From positions 1 to 28,086 of the forward strand of contig DATBZS010000045.1 in assembly GCA_036513075.1 (NCBI GenBank): 28,086 nucleotides of DNA. The letters are read 5' to 3'. The notes beneath the pieces were generated by a model. That model had not been told where the DNA came from and did not search any database. It worked only from the letters and a program-made list of their open reading frames with translations. The position numbers were made by a program, and so were the translations under genes. This document shows positions 17,684-24,641 of this stretch, one piece after another (the first letter of the stretch is position 1; each line of letters starts with the position of its first letter). Origin of the DNA: Bog-756 sp036513075. Lineage in GTDB: Bacteria > Actinomycetota > Acidimicrobiia > Acidimicrobiales > RAAP-2.

Positions 17684-18049
17684 TCAGCTGAAGGAGGAGC
17701 CGCAGCCGCAGGTGCGGCTGGCATTGGGGTTCGTGACATGGAACCCGGCACCCTGGAGGCCGTCGCTGTAGTCGAGGGTCGAGCCCTTCAGCAGGTCGGC
17801 GCTGGTCTCGTCCACGACGACCCGGACGGTGCCGAACTCGCGGACCACGTCGTCCTCGGCCACGTCGGCGTCGAAGAACATCTCGTAGCTGAAGCCCGAG
17901 CACCCGCCGGGGCGCACAGCCACCCGCAGGGCCAGGTCCTGGGTGTCCTCCTCGGCCAGCAACTCGGCCACCTTGGCGGCGGCCACGTCGGTGAGGGTCA
18001 CAGGATTGGGCTTCTTCCCGATGGTGACGTTCTGCATGGTCGTGCTCAT
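17684..18049 (-). CDS. erpA: A-type iron-sulfur cluster carrier (IscA/ErpA family)
   Basis: A 121-residue HesB/IscA-fold protein that carries Fe-S clusters to client enzymes. The three invariant cysteines are present: C50 in RPGGCSGFSYEM and C114/C116 in ASRTCGCGSSFS. Other marks are VTLTDVAAAKVAELL, the FDADVAEDDVV stretch and the LDYSDGLQGAGFHVTNPNA segment. The ATG at 18049 has GAGGAG five bases upstream and is preferred over the ATG at 18037. The stop lies 20 bases before the [2Fe-2S] fusion gene, so both are likely on one transcript and the fusion protein is a natural client. It diverges from mrp. Which of IscA, ErpA or SufA it replaces cannot be told from sequence. Confidence 0.93.
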   Translation of the reverse strand: MSTTMQNVTIGKKPNPVTLTDVAAAKVAELLAEEDTQDLALRVAVRPGGCSGFSYEMFFDADVAEDDVVREFGTVRVVVDETSADLLKGSTLDYSDGLQGAGFHVTNPNASRTCGCGSSFS

Positions 18050-18152
18050 CGATGCTCCTCAGTGGTTCGTGGTCACGGGACGGTGCCGGCGTCCGGTCGA
18101 GATCGTGGTGACGGGCGTCCCGAGGTCCAGTCCGCGGGTGTCACCAGGCACA

Positions 18153-18158
18153 ATCGTA
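18153..18158 (-). promoter_or_regulatory. Possible -10 box for the Fe-S carrier gene
   Basis: TACGAT on the minus strand, about 103 bases before the ATG at 18049, in the 173-base divergent region shared with mrp. No -35 box at proper spacing is seen. Confidence 0.25.
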
Positions 18159-18209
18159 CCCGGGACGGCCACCCGGCGGTACAACGACCGCCCGGACACC
18201 GTCCGCCAC

Positions 18210-18215
18210 TACAAT
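18210..18215 (+). promoter_or_regulatory. -10 box of mrp, leaderless spacing
   Basis: TACAAT ends seven bases before the GTG at 18223. No Shine-Dalgarno is present. The transcript probably starts at the initiation codon. Confidence 0.55.
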
Positions 18216-18222
18216 TCACGGT

Positions 18223-19431
18223 GTGACCAGGACCGACAGCCTCGACGCCAACGGGCACCCGCCCACCGAGGACGAGGTCCGTGCCGCCTTGCGCAACGTG
18301 ATGGACCCCGAGCTCGGCGCCGACATCGTGGAGCTCGGCATGGTCACCCGGATCCGGATCGACGGGTCCGATGTCGCGGTCGAGGTGGCCCTGACCATCG
18401 CCGGATGCCCGCTGCGGGCCCAGATCCAGCGAGACGTCGACCTGTATGTGGGAGCCCTCCCCGGCGTCGGGTCGGTGACGGTGACGACCGGGGTCATGGA
18501 TGCCGAGCAGAAGCAGGCCGTCATGGCCCGGGCCCGCCTCATCGCCCGCGAGGACCCGCCGGTCACCGCTGTCCCCGACTCTGCCCGGGTGGTCGCCATC
18601 GCCTCGGGCAAGGGCGGGGTCGGCAAGAGCTCGGTCACCGTGAACCTGGCCGTGGCCCTGGCCCGCCGTGGCCTCACAGTGGGCGTGCTGGACGCCGACA
18701 TCTGGGGGTTCAGCGTGCCTCGCCTCCTCGGCATGCAGGGGGAGGTCGAGGCCCGGGACAAGAAGATGGTCCCGCTCGAGCGCCGCATCGGACCCGGCAC
18801 CCTGCGGGTGCTGTCGATGGGCTTCCTGGCCGACGAGGAGCACGCCATCATGTGGCGGGGCCTGATCCTCAACCGCGCCGTCCAGCAGTTCCTGGAGGAC
18901 GTCCACTGGGGCGACCTCGACTTCCTGCTCATCGACATGCCTCCGGGCACCGGCGACATCCAGATGGGCCTGGCCCGCATGATGCCGCGCACTGAGGTAC
19001 TCGTCGTGACCACTCCGCCGGTGGCCGCCCAGAAGGTGGCGGCCCGCACGGCCGACATGGCCCGCAAGGGCTACCTCCAGGTGACCGGCGTGATCGAGAA
19101 CATGAGCGACTTCACGTGTGACCACGGGACGTCCTACGCCCTGTTCGGCTCAGGGGGCGGCGCCAGGCTGGCCGCCGAGGTGGGTGTCCCGCTACTCGGA
19201 CAGGTGCCCCTGCACCCGTCGGTGTCCGCCGGCGGGGACGCCGGTACCCCGGTGGCGCTGGACGACGACCAACCGCTTGCTGCGGAGTTCGCCCGGATTG
19301 CCGAGGCGCTGGTAGCCAGCCCACCGCCGGTGGTGTCGATGGACGGGTGCAGCGCCCGTCTGCTCGAGCGGGTCGAGGCGGCCGTGTCGGCCGCGGAGAC
19401 GGTCTACGCCCGACCGGCCGGTCGGGCTTAG
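18223..19431 (+). CDS. mrp: Mrp/ApbC/NBP35-type Fe-S related P-loop ATPase
   Basis: A 402-residue cytoplasmic ATPase of the MinD/Mrp family implicated in Fe-S cluster delivery. Residues about 14-92 are an MIP18 (DUF59) domain with VMDPELGADIVELGMV and TIAGCPLRAQI. The deviant Walker A SGKGGVGKSS is at 128-137, followed by GVLDADIWGFSVPRLLG and the switch region LLIDMPPGTGDIQ. At the site where many homologues have CxxC, this protein reads FTCDHG, keeping only one cysteine; as I recall, mycobacterial Mrp has neither, so cluster binding through this motif is doubtful. The tail after about 330 extends beyond the core fold. The GTG start has no ribosome site but an ideal leaderless TACAAT box. 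It converges with, and overlaps by four bases, the Nudix gene. Confidence 0.94.
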   Translation: MTRTDSLDANGHPPTEDEVRAALRNVMDPELGADIVELGMVTRIRIDGSDVAVEVALTIAGCPLRAQIQRDVDLYVGALPGVGSVTVTTGVMDAEQKQAVMARARLIAREDPPVTAVPDSARVVAIASGKGGVGKSSVTVNLAVALARRGLTVGVLDADIWGFSVPRLLGMQGEVEARDKKMVPLERRIGPGTLRVLSMGFLADEEHAIMWRGLILNRAVQQFLEDVHWGDLDFLLIDMPPGTGDIQMGLARMMPRTEVLVVTTPPVAAQKVAARTADMARKGYLQVTGVIENMSDFTCDHGTSYALFGSGGGARLAAEVGVPLLGQVPLHPSVSAGGDAGTPVALDDDQPLAAEFARIAEALVASPPPVVSMDGCSARLLERVEAAVSAAETVYARPAGRA

Positions 19432-20336
19432 GAGCGTCCGGCCCTAGGGCCCCACAACCCACGGGCGGCGGCGGCCAGCTCGGGCGACACCGGATCCGAG
19501 GACGCCATGCGGTTCTCCAACGCCTGTTCGTAGCCGTCGTCGCCAGGTCGCAACACCAGCAGCCGCCCGTCCTCGAACAGCACCACCGGTAGGATCGTCG
19601 GGACGTCGGTGATCACACGGGCCCAGGCCATGACTTCCTCGGTCGACGAATGCACGGCCAGCTTCCCCAGGTTGTCGACCGTCGGCGGCAGCAGTTCGAT
19701 CTCCCCGGCCTCGAACCGGGCGAGGGCGTCGTCAGGACGCACCCAGATGGTGGCGATGGTCTCCCCGTCGTCGTGGTGGGCGACCTGGCCGGGCGGGGCC
19801 GCGGTCACGAAGAACCGGGTGTCGAACCGCTTGGGGGCCAGCTCCGGCGTGATCCAGTGGCTCACGTAATGGACCGTGTCGGCCGCCAACACCAGATCCT
19901 CGGCCCGGCAGACATCGAGCAGGCCGGTCCGCCCCTCGTTGATCGCCAGCCGGTGGGCCTCGAAGCGGGCGCGAGCCCCGGGGTCGGAGGTGTCGAGCAG
20001 GTCGGTCCCATCGGCTTCGTCCCGCGGCTGGGCCACCAGCACGCCCGCCTCCTCGAAGCACTCGCGGAGAGCGGCCACCCAGAACGCCAGGCCGCCCGAG
20101 TCGACTCCCAGCGCCTGGCTCGCCCCGGCGTCGTTGAGCCCCCGGCACAGCTCCTCGGCGGCGTCGCCCCGGTCCGCCGGATCAACCGATCCGCCCGGGA
20201 AGACATAGGCCCCGGCCACGAACTCGCTCGCCAGGTTCCGCCGCAGCATGCACACCTCGACCGCCGGTCGGCCGTCCTCGTCGACGGCGTCCCGGATGAG
20301 CATCACCGTCGCGGCGTCACGCAGGGGCACGGCCAT
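19428..20336 (-). CDS. NUDT19-like Nudix hydrolase
   Basis: A 302-residue Nudix hydrolase; this family cleaves nucleoside-diphosphate-linked compounds. The sequence AGAYVFPGGSVDPAD (41-55) is separated by a long insert from the catalytic helix RECFEEAG (91-98), the layout of the NUDT19/RP2 subgroup whose animal members act on coenzyme A species. Further subgroup marks are HYVSHWITPELAPKRFDTRFFV and the later METAL-type helix residues in STEEVMAW. Substrate is inferred only from the subgroup. The ATG at 20336 has TAGCGT six bases upstream and no Shine-Dalgarno, so translation is probably leaderless. The upstream hydrolase ends 69 bases away on the same strand. Its stop overlaps the mrp stop on the opposite strand. 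Confidence 0.88.
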   Translation of the reverse strand: MAVPLRDAATVMLIRDAVDEDGRPAVEVCMLRRNLASEFVAGAYVFPGGSVDPADRGDAAEELCRGLNDAGASQALGVDSGGLAFWVAALRECFEEAGVLVAQPRDEADGTDLLDTSDPGARARFEAHRLAINEGRTGLLDVCRAEDLVLAADTVHYVSHWITPELAPKRFDTRFFVTAAPPGQVAHHDDGETIATIWVRPDDALARFEAGEIELLPPTVDNLGKLAVHSSTEEVMAWARVITDVPTILPVVLFEDGRLLVLRPGDDGYEQALENRMASSDPVSPELAAAARGLWGPRAGRS

Positions 20337-20342
20337 GACTGC

Positions 20343-20348
20343 ACGCTA
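20343..20348 (-). promoter_or_regulatory. -10 box of the Nudix gene, leaderless spacing
   Basis: TAGCGT on the minus strand ends six bases before the ATG at 20336. Confidence 0.35.
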
Positions 20349-20405
20349 CCCCCGGCACCGTCGACGGACCCGGCCGTGACCCGGTCAGCAACGATCGGGC
20401 AGGAC

Positions 20406-21359
20406 TCAGGTTGACGCGATCGGGGCAGCGTCGCCGGCGTCGGCTGCGGTGCCCGGGCGGGCGTCGATCAGGGCGCTGATGGCCAGCTCGCCGAAGACGT
20501 CCGGATCGGCGATCAGCCAGGCATGGGGTCCCTCGACGACCACGCCTTCGACCCCGGCGGCGCGCCGCAGATCGTCGAAGGCCGACCGCGGGACCAGGCC
20601 GTCACGGTCGGACCAGGCCACCGACACCGGGATCCCACGGGCGGCGATCTCGCGGACCTCGGCCACCAGGTCGGCCTTGCGGATGAATTCGCCCGTGCGG
20701 ACCATACCGAGCGGGTTGCGCACCAGGTTGGCGATGAAGTCCTCGAGCAGGGTGGGCAGGAGGCGCAGGGTGCGGGGCGACTGGAGGAGGTCGCCTCCGA
20801 AGTGGCGGCCCCAGTCCCAGAAGGGCCGCTGGACCATTGTCCGGACCTCGTTGGGGAACAGGGCCCACGTGGGGCCTCCTATGGCATTGGCCAGGAGGAG
20901 CGAGGACACCCGATCCGGCTGGTGGTGGACGAACGCGGTCGACACGCCGCCGCCCATCGAATGGCCGGCCACCAGGGCGAGGTCGTCGACGCCCACCGAG
21001 TCGAGGAACCGGGCCACCCAGGCGCCATACCCGACGAAGCTGCGCTCGTCGGCCGGCAGCTCGCGGGTGCCGCCGAATCCAGGCAGGCTCGGAGCCACCA
21101 CCCGGCAGCCGGCGGCGGCCATGGCGGCGATCGGCCGGGCGTAGGCGTCGGGCCGGAGGCCCCATCCGTGGCAGAACAGGGCCGAAGGACCCGAGCCGAC
21201 CACCCCGTAGCGGACCTGGTGGCCGTCGACGTCGGTCACGGCCCAGGACACCGACCGGGTCGGCCGCTCACGAGCGGGCGCGGATCGCGTGTCGGCGTCG
21301 GCGGAGGAGCCGGTCACCTGGTCCGGCGGTACCACGCTGGCCGGTGCGTCAATCGACAT
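20406..21359 (-). CDS. Alpha/beta hydrolase
   Basis: A 317-residue alpha/beta-hydrolase fold enzyme. After an extended, low-complexity N-terminus (about 35 residues) the core shows the oxyanion segment LFCHGWGLRPD (61-71), SLPGFGGT, the nucleophile elbow AGHSMGGG with Ser134, the acid in WSDRDGLVP (Asp251 or Asp253), and the histidine in VEGPHAWLI (His279). A helical cap lies between about 160 and 235 (FPNEVRTMVQRPFWDWG). No secretion signal is obvious. The substrate cannot be read from the sequence; esters or lipid-like molecules are typical. The ATG at 21359 has TAGAGT six bases upstream and no Shine-Dalgarno. It is followed by the Nudix gene on the same strand with a small gap. Confidence 0.88.
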   Translation of the reverse strand: MSIDAPASVVPPDQVTGSSADADTRSAPARERPTRSVSWAVTDVDGHQVRYGVVGSGPSALFCHGWGLRPDAYARPIAAMAAAGCRVVAPSLPGFGGTRELPADERSFVGYGAWVARFLDSVGVDDLALVAGHSMGGGVSTAFVHHQPDRVSSLLLANAIGGPTWALFPNEVRTMVQRPFWDWGRHFGGDLLQSPRTLRLLPTLLEDFIANLVRNPLGMVRTGEFIRKADLVAEVREIAARGIPVSVAWSDRDGLVPRSAFDDLRRAAGVEGVVVEGPHAWLIADPDVFGELAISALIDARPGTAADAGDAAPIAST

Positions 21360-21365
21360 CCGACC

Positions 21366-21371
21366 ACTCTA
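21366..21371 (-). promoter_or_regulatory. -10 box of the alpha/beta hydrolase gene, leaderless spacing
   Basis: TAGAGT on the minus strand ends six bases before the ATG at 21359. Confidence 0.4.
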
Positions 21372-21493
21372 GATAACCCGGCGCGCACCGCTCGGTCACA
21401 GTGGCGGCGACCGCTCCGCCTACCGATCCCCTCGACACGACGGGACACGTTACGCTCCATCCGACGTTCGCACGAAGCGAGGACCGCGGAACC

Positions 21494-22558
21494 ATGGCTG
21501 ACAAGCAGCAGAACACCCCCACGGGCGGGAACAAGCCCAAGCCCACCGGGAACGGGGGGCAGAGCGCCAAGGACAAGAGCCGGGCAGCCAGCCGCCCGGT
21601 GACGGCCAAGAGCGGCGGGGGTAGCAAGGGTGGGAACACGCCCCGACCGGGCAACGCAAAAGTGCCGTCCGGCCCGACCGGCTCGCGCGCCGGCGTCTTC
21701 ATCGCCTGGGGAGCGGTCGGCCTCGTCGTCGTGATCATCGGCGCCCTGTTCATCGTCAAGCTGACCAGCAGCTCCAGCCCGAACCTCTCCTACACCCCGG
21801 TGACGCCGGCACCTGCGCAGGTCGTCACGGACGTGACCACCATCCCCCTGTCCACCTGGAACAAGGTCGGGGTCACCTCGCAGTTCCCGGTGAGCAAGCC
21901 CACCGTGCTGTCCGGTCAGTCACCCATGACGCTCAACGGAAAGACCCCGGCGATGCTCTACTACGGGGCCGAGTACTGCCCCTTCTGCGCCGCCGAACGG
22001 TGGTCGATGGCAGCCGCCTTGGCCCGGTTCGGGACCTGGACCAACCTGCAGATCACCGCCTCGTCCCACTCCGATGTCTATCCGGCCACCAACACCTTCA
22101 GTTTCCACGGCGCGACCTTGAACAGTCCGTACATCACCTTTAGCGGGATCGAACAGTGCACCAACATCCCCGACCCCTCCAACACGGGGTGCAGCGGCTA
22201 CACCAAGCTCCAGACCCCCACCAAGGAGGAGGCGGCCATCCTCACGAAGTACAGCTCGTCCAAGTTCCTCCCCAATGCCAGCACCAGTGGAGGCATCTCG
22301 TTCCCGTTCGTCGACGTCAACAACAGCGCGCTCTTCTCGGGGGCGAGCTACGACCCCCAGATCCTGGCCGGCCAAACCTGGTCGAACATCGCCGGTGGGC
22401 TGTCGGATCCGACCAACCCGACCACCCAGGCCATCCTGGCCGCCGGCAACTACATGTCGGCCTCGATCTGCCATGCCACCCATGGCCAGCCCGGCAGCGT
22501 GTGCACCAGCTCCGGAGTCCAGGCGGCGGCCAAGGCTCTCGGCATCTCGGCCAGCTGA
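21494..22558 (+). CDS. Membrane-anchored DUF929-like thioredoxin-fold protein, first copy
   Basis: A 354-residue protein with a cytoplasmic, Lys/Gly/Pro-rich tail (1-65), one membrane helix (about 67-90) and a large domain that should lie outside the membrane. That domain contains LYYGAEYCPFCAAERW with C162/C165, a CxxC redox pair placed as in thioredoxin-fold oxidoreductases, and FPFVDV further on, similar to the cis-proline strand region. A second pair, C222 and C233, and a third near the C-terminus (ICHATHGQPGSVC) are also present. It resembles Pfam DUF929. VKOR starts 21 bases downstream, suggesting that its CPFC site is re-oxidised by VKOR; this partnership is inferred. The ATG at 21494 has GAGGA ten bases upstream. 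Confidence 0.82.
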   Translation: MADKQQNTPTGGNKPKPTGNGGQSAKDKSRAASRPVTAKSGGGSKGGNTPRPGNAKVPSGPTGSRAGVFIAWGAVGLVVVIIGALFIVKLTSSSSPNLSYTPVTPAPAQVVTDVTTIPLSTWNKVGVTSQFPVSKPTVLSGQSPMTLNGKTPAMLYYGAEYCPFCAAERWSMAAALARFGTWTNLQITASSHSDVYPATNTFSFHGATLNSPYITFSGIEQCTNIPDPSNTGCSGYTKLQTPTKEEAAILTKYSSSKFLPNASTSGGISFPFVDVNNSALFSGASYDPQILAGQTWSNIAGGLSDPTNPTTQAILAAGNYMSASICHATHGQPGSVCTSSGVQAAAKALGISAS

Positions 22559-22579
22559 GTCGGCGGGGTCCCACAGCCG

Positions 22580-23092
22580 ATGCCCGCCCTCCGGTGGCAG
22601 CCGATCACCACGCTCCTGCTGTGCATCTACGGGCTCGGCGCGTCGATCTATCTGACCATCACACACTTCGAGCCCAAGGCGCTGGCCTGCGCGCAGAGCG
22701 CCACGTTCAACTGCGAGAAGGTGACCCAGAGCCCGCAGTCCGAGATCTTCGGCATCCCGGTGGCCATGCTCGGCCTGGTGTTCTTCGTGCCCATGCTCCT
22801 GCTCTGCCTGCCGGTCGCCTGGCGGACCGCCGACCGAAGGATCCACCTGGCCCGCCTGGTCATGTCGGTGACTGGCGTGGGCATGATCATCTACCTGATC
22901 TCCGCCGAGCTCTTCATCATCAAGGCCATCTGCCTGTGGTGCTCGAGCGTCCACATCGCCACGCTGGTCCTCTTCGTCATCATCGCCACCGCTGCGCCGA
23001 TCGTGCTCGCCCCCGGCTACGGAACGGCCGACGACGTGCCCGCGGACGAGGTGCCCACGGACGTGGTGGCGGCGGACGGCGATCAACCCTGA
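22580..23092 (+). CDS. VKOR family protein (disulfide-bond-forming quinone reductase)
   Basis: A 170-residue membrane protein of the vitamin K epoxide reductase family, which in bacteria passes electrons from DsbA-like proteins to quinone. Four to five helices are seen. The loop cysteines are C37 and C45 (ALACAQSATFNCEKVTQSPQS) and the quinone-site pair is C118/C121 (AICLWCSSVH). The FGIPVAMLGL segment after the loop is also typical. The acidic C-terminal tail (GTADDVPADEVPTDVVAADGD) is extra. Unlike many actinobacterial VKORs fused to a thioredoxin domain, here the thioredoxin-like partner appears as two separate flanking DUF929-like genes. The ATG at 22580 has no strong ribosome site; the upstream gene ends 21 bases before, so it is likely in an operon. 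Confidence 0.92.
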   Translation: MPALRWQPITTLLLCIYGLGASIYLTITHFEPKALACAQSATFNCEKVTQSPQSEIFGIPVAMLGLVFFVPMLLLCLPVAWRTADRRIHLARLVMSVTGVGMIIYLISAELFIIKAICLWCSSVHIATLVLFVIIATAAPIVLAPGYGTADDVPADEVPTDVVAADGDQP

Positions 23093-23134
23093 GCGCGCCC
23101 CGGACCTCTTCGGCACGTGGCTGAGGGTCCGACC

Positions 23135-24088
23135 GTGGCTGAAGGGACGTCCACCGACGGGGGTGGTCCGGCACCCGACGGGCGTCCGAGCCGCCCGGCC
23201 CGCCTGGCCTGGGGGGCCGTGATCGCCATCCTCCTCGGCGTGGTGGGCCTGATCACTTACGCGCTGACCCACGTCCCGTCGCCCACGGCGCCGGCCCTGC
23301 CCGCGGTCACCTCCCCCGCGGTTCTGGCCACCCTGTCCTCGGTGCCGACGTCCACCTTCGACACCGTCGGGGTCTCCGCGCCGGGCACCACGCTGACGCC
23401 CCCTTCGGTCCTGTCCGGCCAGACGCCGCTGACCGTGGGGGGCAAGCCGGAGGTCCTGTTCGTCGGAGCCGAGTTCTGCCCGTTCTGTGCCGCCGAGCGG
23501 TGGCCGCTGGTTGTGGCCCTGGCCCGCTTCGGGACGTTCACCGAACTGCGTGACAGCTCGTCCGCCACCCAGTCGGTGTTCCCGAACACGTCGACCTTCA
23601 CCTTCGACGGGGTCGGCTACACCAGTCGGTACGTGGCGCTAACCGGGGTCGAACTCTTCTCGGCTACCACCGGAGCGGACGGGACATTCACCCGCCTGGC
23701 CCGGCTCACCCCGGCTCAGGCCGCGCTGGTGGCCCGCTACGTGCCTCCGGCGGATCGGGTCGCGGTGGGCACCGTGCCCTTCGTGGACGTGGCCGGCAGA
23801 CTTGTGGCCGTCACCTCTGGGTTCAGTCCGGCACTCCTGGCTGGCCAGTCGCAGGCGCAGATCGCCGCCTCGGTGGCCAAGCCGGCGCAACCGACGACGG
23901 TGTCGGGAACTTCCGGAACAACCTCGCCCCCGACAGGCCAGGCAGTCATCGCCGTGGCCAACCAGTTGTCGGCCGGCATCTGCGCGGCGACCGGTCAGCA
24001 GCCGTCGCCGGTCTGCCGGTCCAAGGGCGTCCGCACCGCGGACGCTGCCGTCGGCCTACCGGTACCGACGCCATTGGCCGCTCAATGA
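23135..24088 (+). CDS. Membrane-anchored DUF929-like thioredoxin-fold protein, second copy
   Basis: A 317-residue paralogue of the gene two positions upstream. It has a short N-terminal tail, one membrane helix (about 24-45) and an external domain with LFVGAEFCPFCAAERW (C115/C118). The segments SVLSGQTPLTVGGK, ALARFGTFTEL and VPFVDV align directly with the first copy. The C-terminal pair ICAATGQQPSPVC is also conserved, while the middle pair of the first copy is missing. GTG at 23135 is chosen because GAGGG lies seven bases upstream; GTG at 23117, in a near-duplicate GTGGCTGAGGG, would add six residues. Together with VKOR it likely forms a thiol-oxidation cassette. Confidence 0.82.
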   Translation: MAEGTSTDGGGPAPDGRPSRPARLAWGAVIAILLGVVGLITYALTHVPSPTAPALPAVTSPAVLATLSSVPTSTFDTVGVSAPGTTLTPPSVLSGQTPLTVGGKPEVLFVGAEFCPFCAAERWPLVVALARFGTFTELRDSSSATQSVFPNTSTFTFDGVGYTSRYVALTGVELFSATTGADGTFTRLARLTPAQAALVARYVPPADRVAVGTVPFVDVAGRLVAVTSGFSPALLAGQSQAQIAASVAKPAQPTTVSGTSGTTSPPTGQAVIAVANQLSAGICAATGQQPSPVCRSKGVRTADAAVGLPVPTPLAAQ

Positions 24089-24134
24089 ACTGGGCCGCGG
24101 AATGAACCAGGCCGCGGAATGAACCAGGCCCCGG
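24084..24134. repeat. Three tandem copies of a 17-bp unit
   Basis: AATGAACYRGGCCSCGG is repeated at 24084-24100, 24101-24117 and 24118-24134 without gaps, with two mismatches in copy 1 and one in copy 3 against copy 2. Copy 1 overlaps the stop codon of the second DUF929-like gene. It lies in the convergent gap before whiB. Confidence 0.85.
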
Positions 24135-24156
24135 CGGGCAACCGGCTCCGCAGCCA

Positions 24157-24175
24157 GCCGACGGTTGCCGTCGGC
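24157..24175. terminator. Hairpin between the DUF929-like gene and whiB
   Basis: A perfect 8-bp stem (GCCGACGG with CCGTCGGC) with a TTG loop, six bases from the whiB stop and 69 from the DUF929-like stop. It is probably a shared bidirectional terminator. Confidence 0.6.
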
Positions 24176-24180
24176 CCCGC

Positions 24181-24426
24181 TCAGCCGACGCGGCGCTCCG
24201 CGTACTGGCGACGCTCCATCTCGTTCAGGCCGCCCCAGATGCCGTGGGGCTCGCGGATGCGCACCGCGTACTCGAGGCACTCCGCCCGCACCGAACATGT
24301 CTTGCAGATCGCCTTGGCCCGCTCCTCGCGCTGCAGCTTCTCCTCTTTGCGCTCAGCATGGGCGGGTGGGAAGAAGATCTCCGCCTGAGGCCCACGGCAC
24401 GCCGCCTTCAGCTGCCAAGAATCCAT
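24181..24426 (-). CDS. WhiB-family Fe-S transcriptional regulator
   Basis: An 81-residue Wbl protein, a family confined to actinobacteria and their phages, holding a redox- or NO-sensitive [4Fe-4S] cluster and acting with sigma factor region 4. The four cysteines C10, C41, C44 and C50 have the C-x30-C-x2-C-x5-C spacing, and the turn motif GIWGG is at 63-67, followed by a basic C-terminus (ERRQYAERR). The ATG at 24426 has GGAG six bases upstream; an in-frame GTG at 24438 would add four residues. It diverges from the ArsA/GET3-like pair, as whiB4 does from Rv3679/Rv3680 in M. tuberculosis as I recall it, so this may be the whiB4 counterpart. Confidence 0.95.
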   Translation of the reverse strand: MDSWQLKAACRGPQAEIFFPPAHAERKEEKLQREERAKAICKTCSVRAECLEYAVRIREPHGIWGGLNEMERRQYAERRVG

Positions 24427-24475
24427 CAACTGCTCCACTACCCGCTTCCCCCTTCGGTGTGACCTGACGATCTGG

Positions 24476-24504
24476 AACGTACTCCTCGCCCCCTGTGGAA
24501 ACAA
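24476..24504 (-). promoter_or_regulatory. Predicted whiB promoter
   Basis: On the minus strand TTGTTT (24504-24499) and TACGTT (24481-24476) are separated by exactly 17 bases. The start of transcription would be near 24469, giving a leader of about 43 bases that contains the GGAG ribosome site. Confidence 0.5.
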
Positions 24505-24641
24505 GAGGTGATCAGAGGATCTCAGACATTTTCCGCCGCTTTCGCGCCGAGCGTGGCAATCCGTGGGCGGCTCAGCCGGAACTCGGCCCGGACCAGCGGC
24601 GGAGCCGGCCCCGCGAGGGTGGACACTACGCTCGGGACGTC

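Noticed and set aside
24495..24641. A 49-residue N-terminal extension of the first ATPase
   Set aside because: The extra residues match no domain, and the P-loop ATPase fold starts directly after the ATG at 24642.
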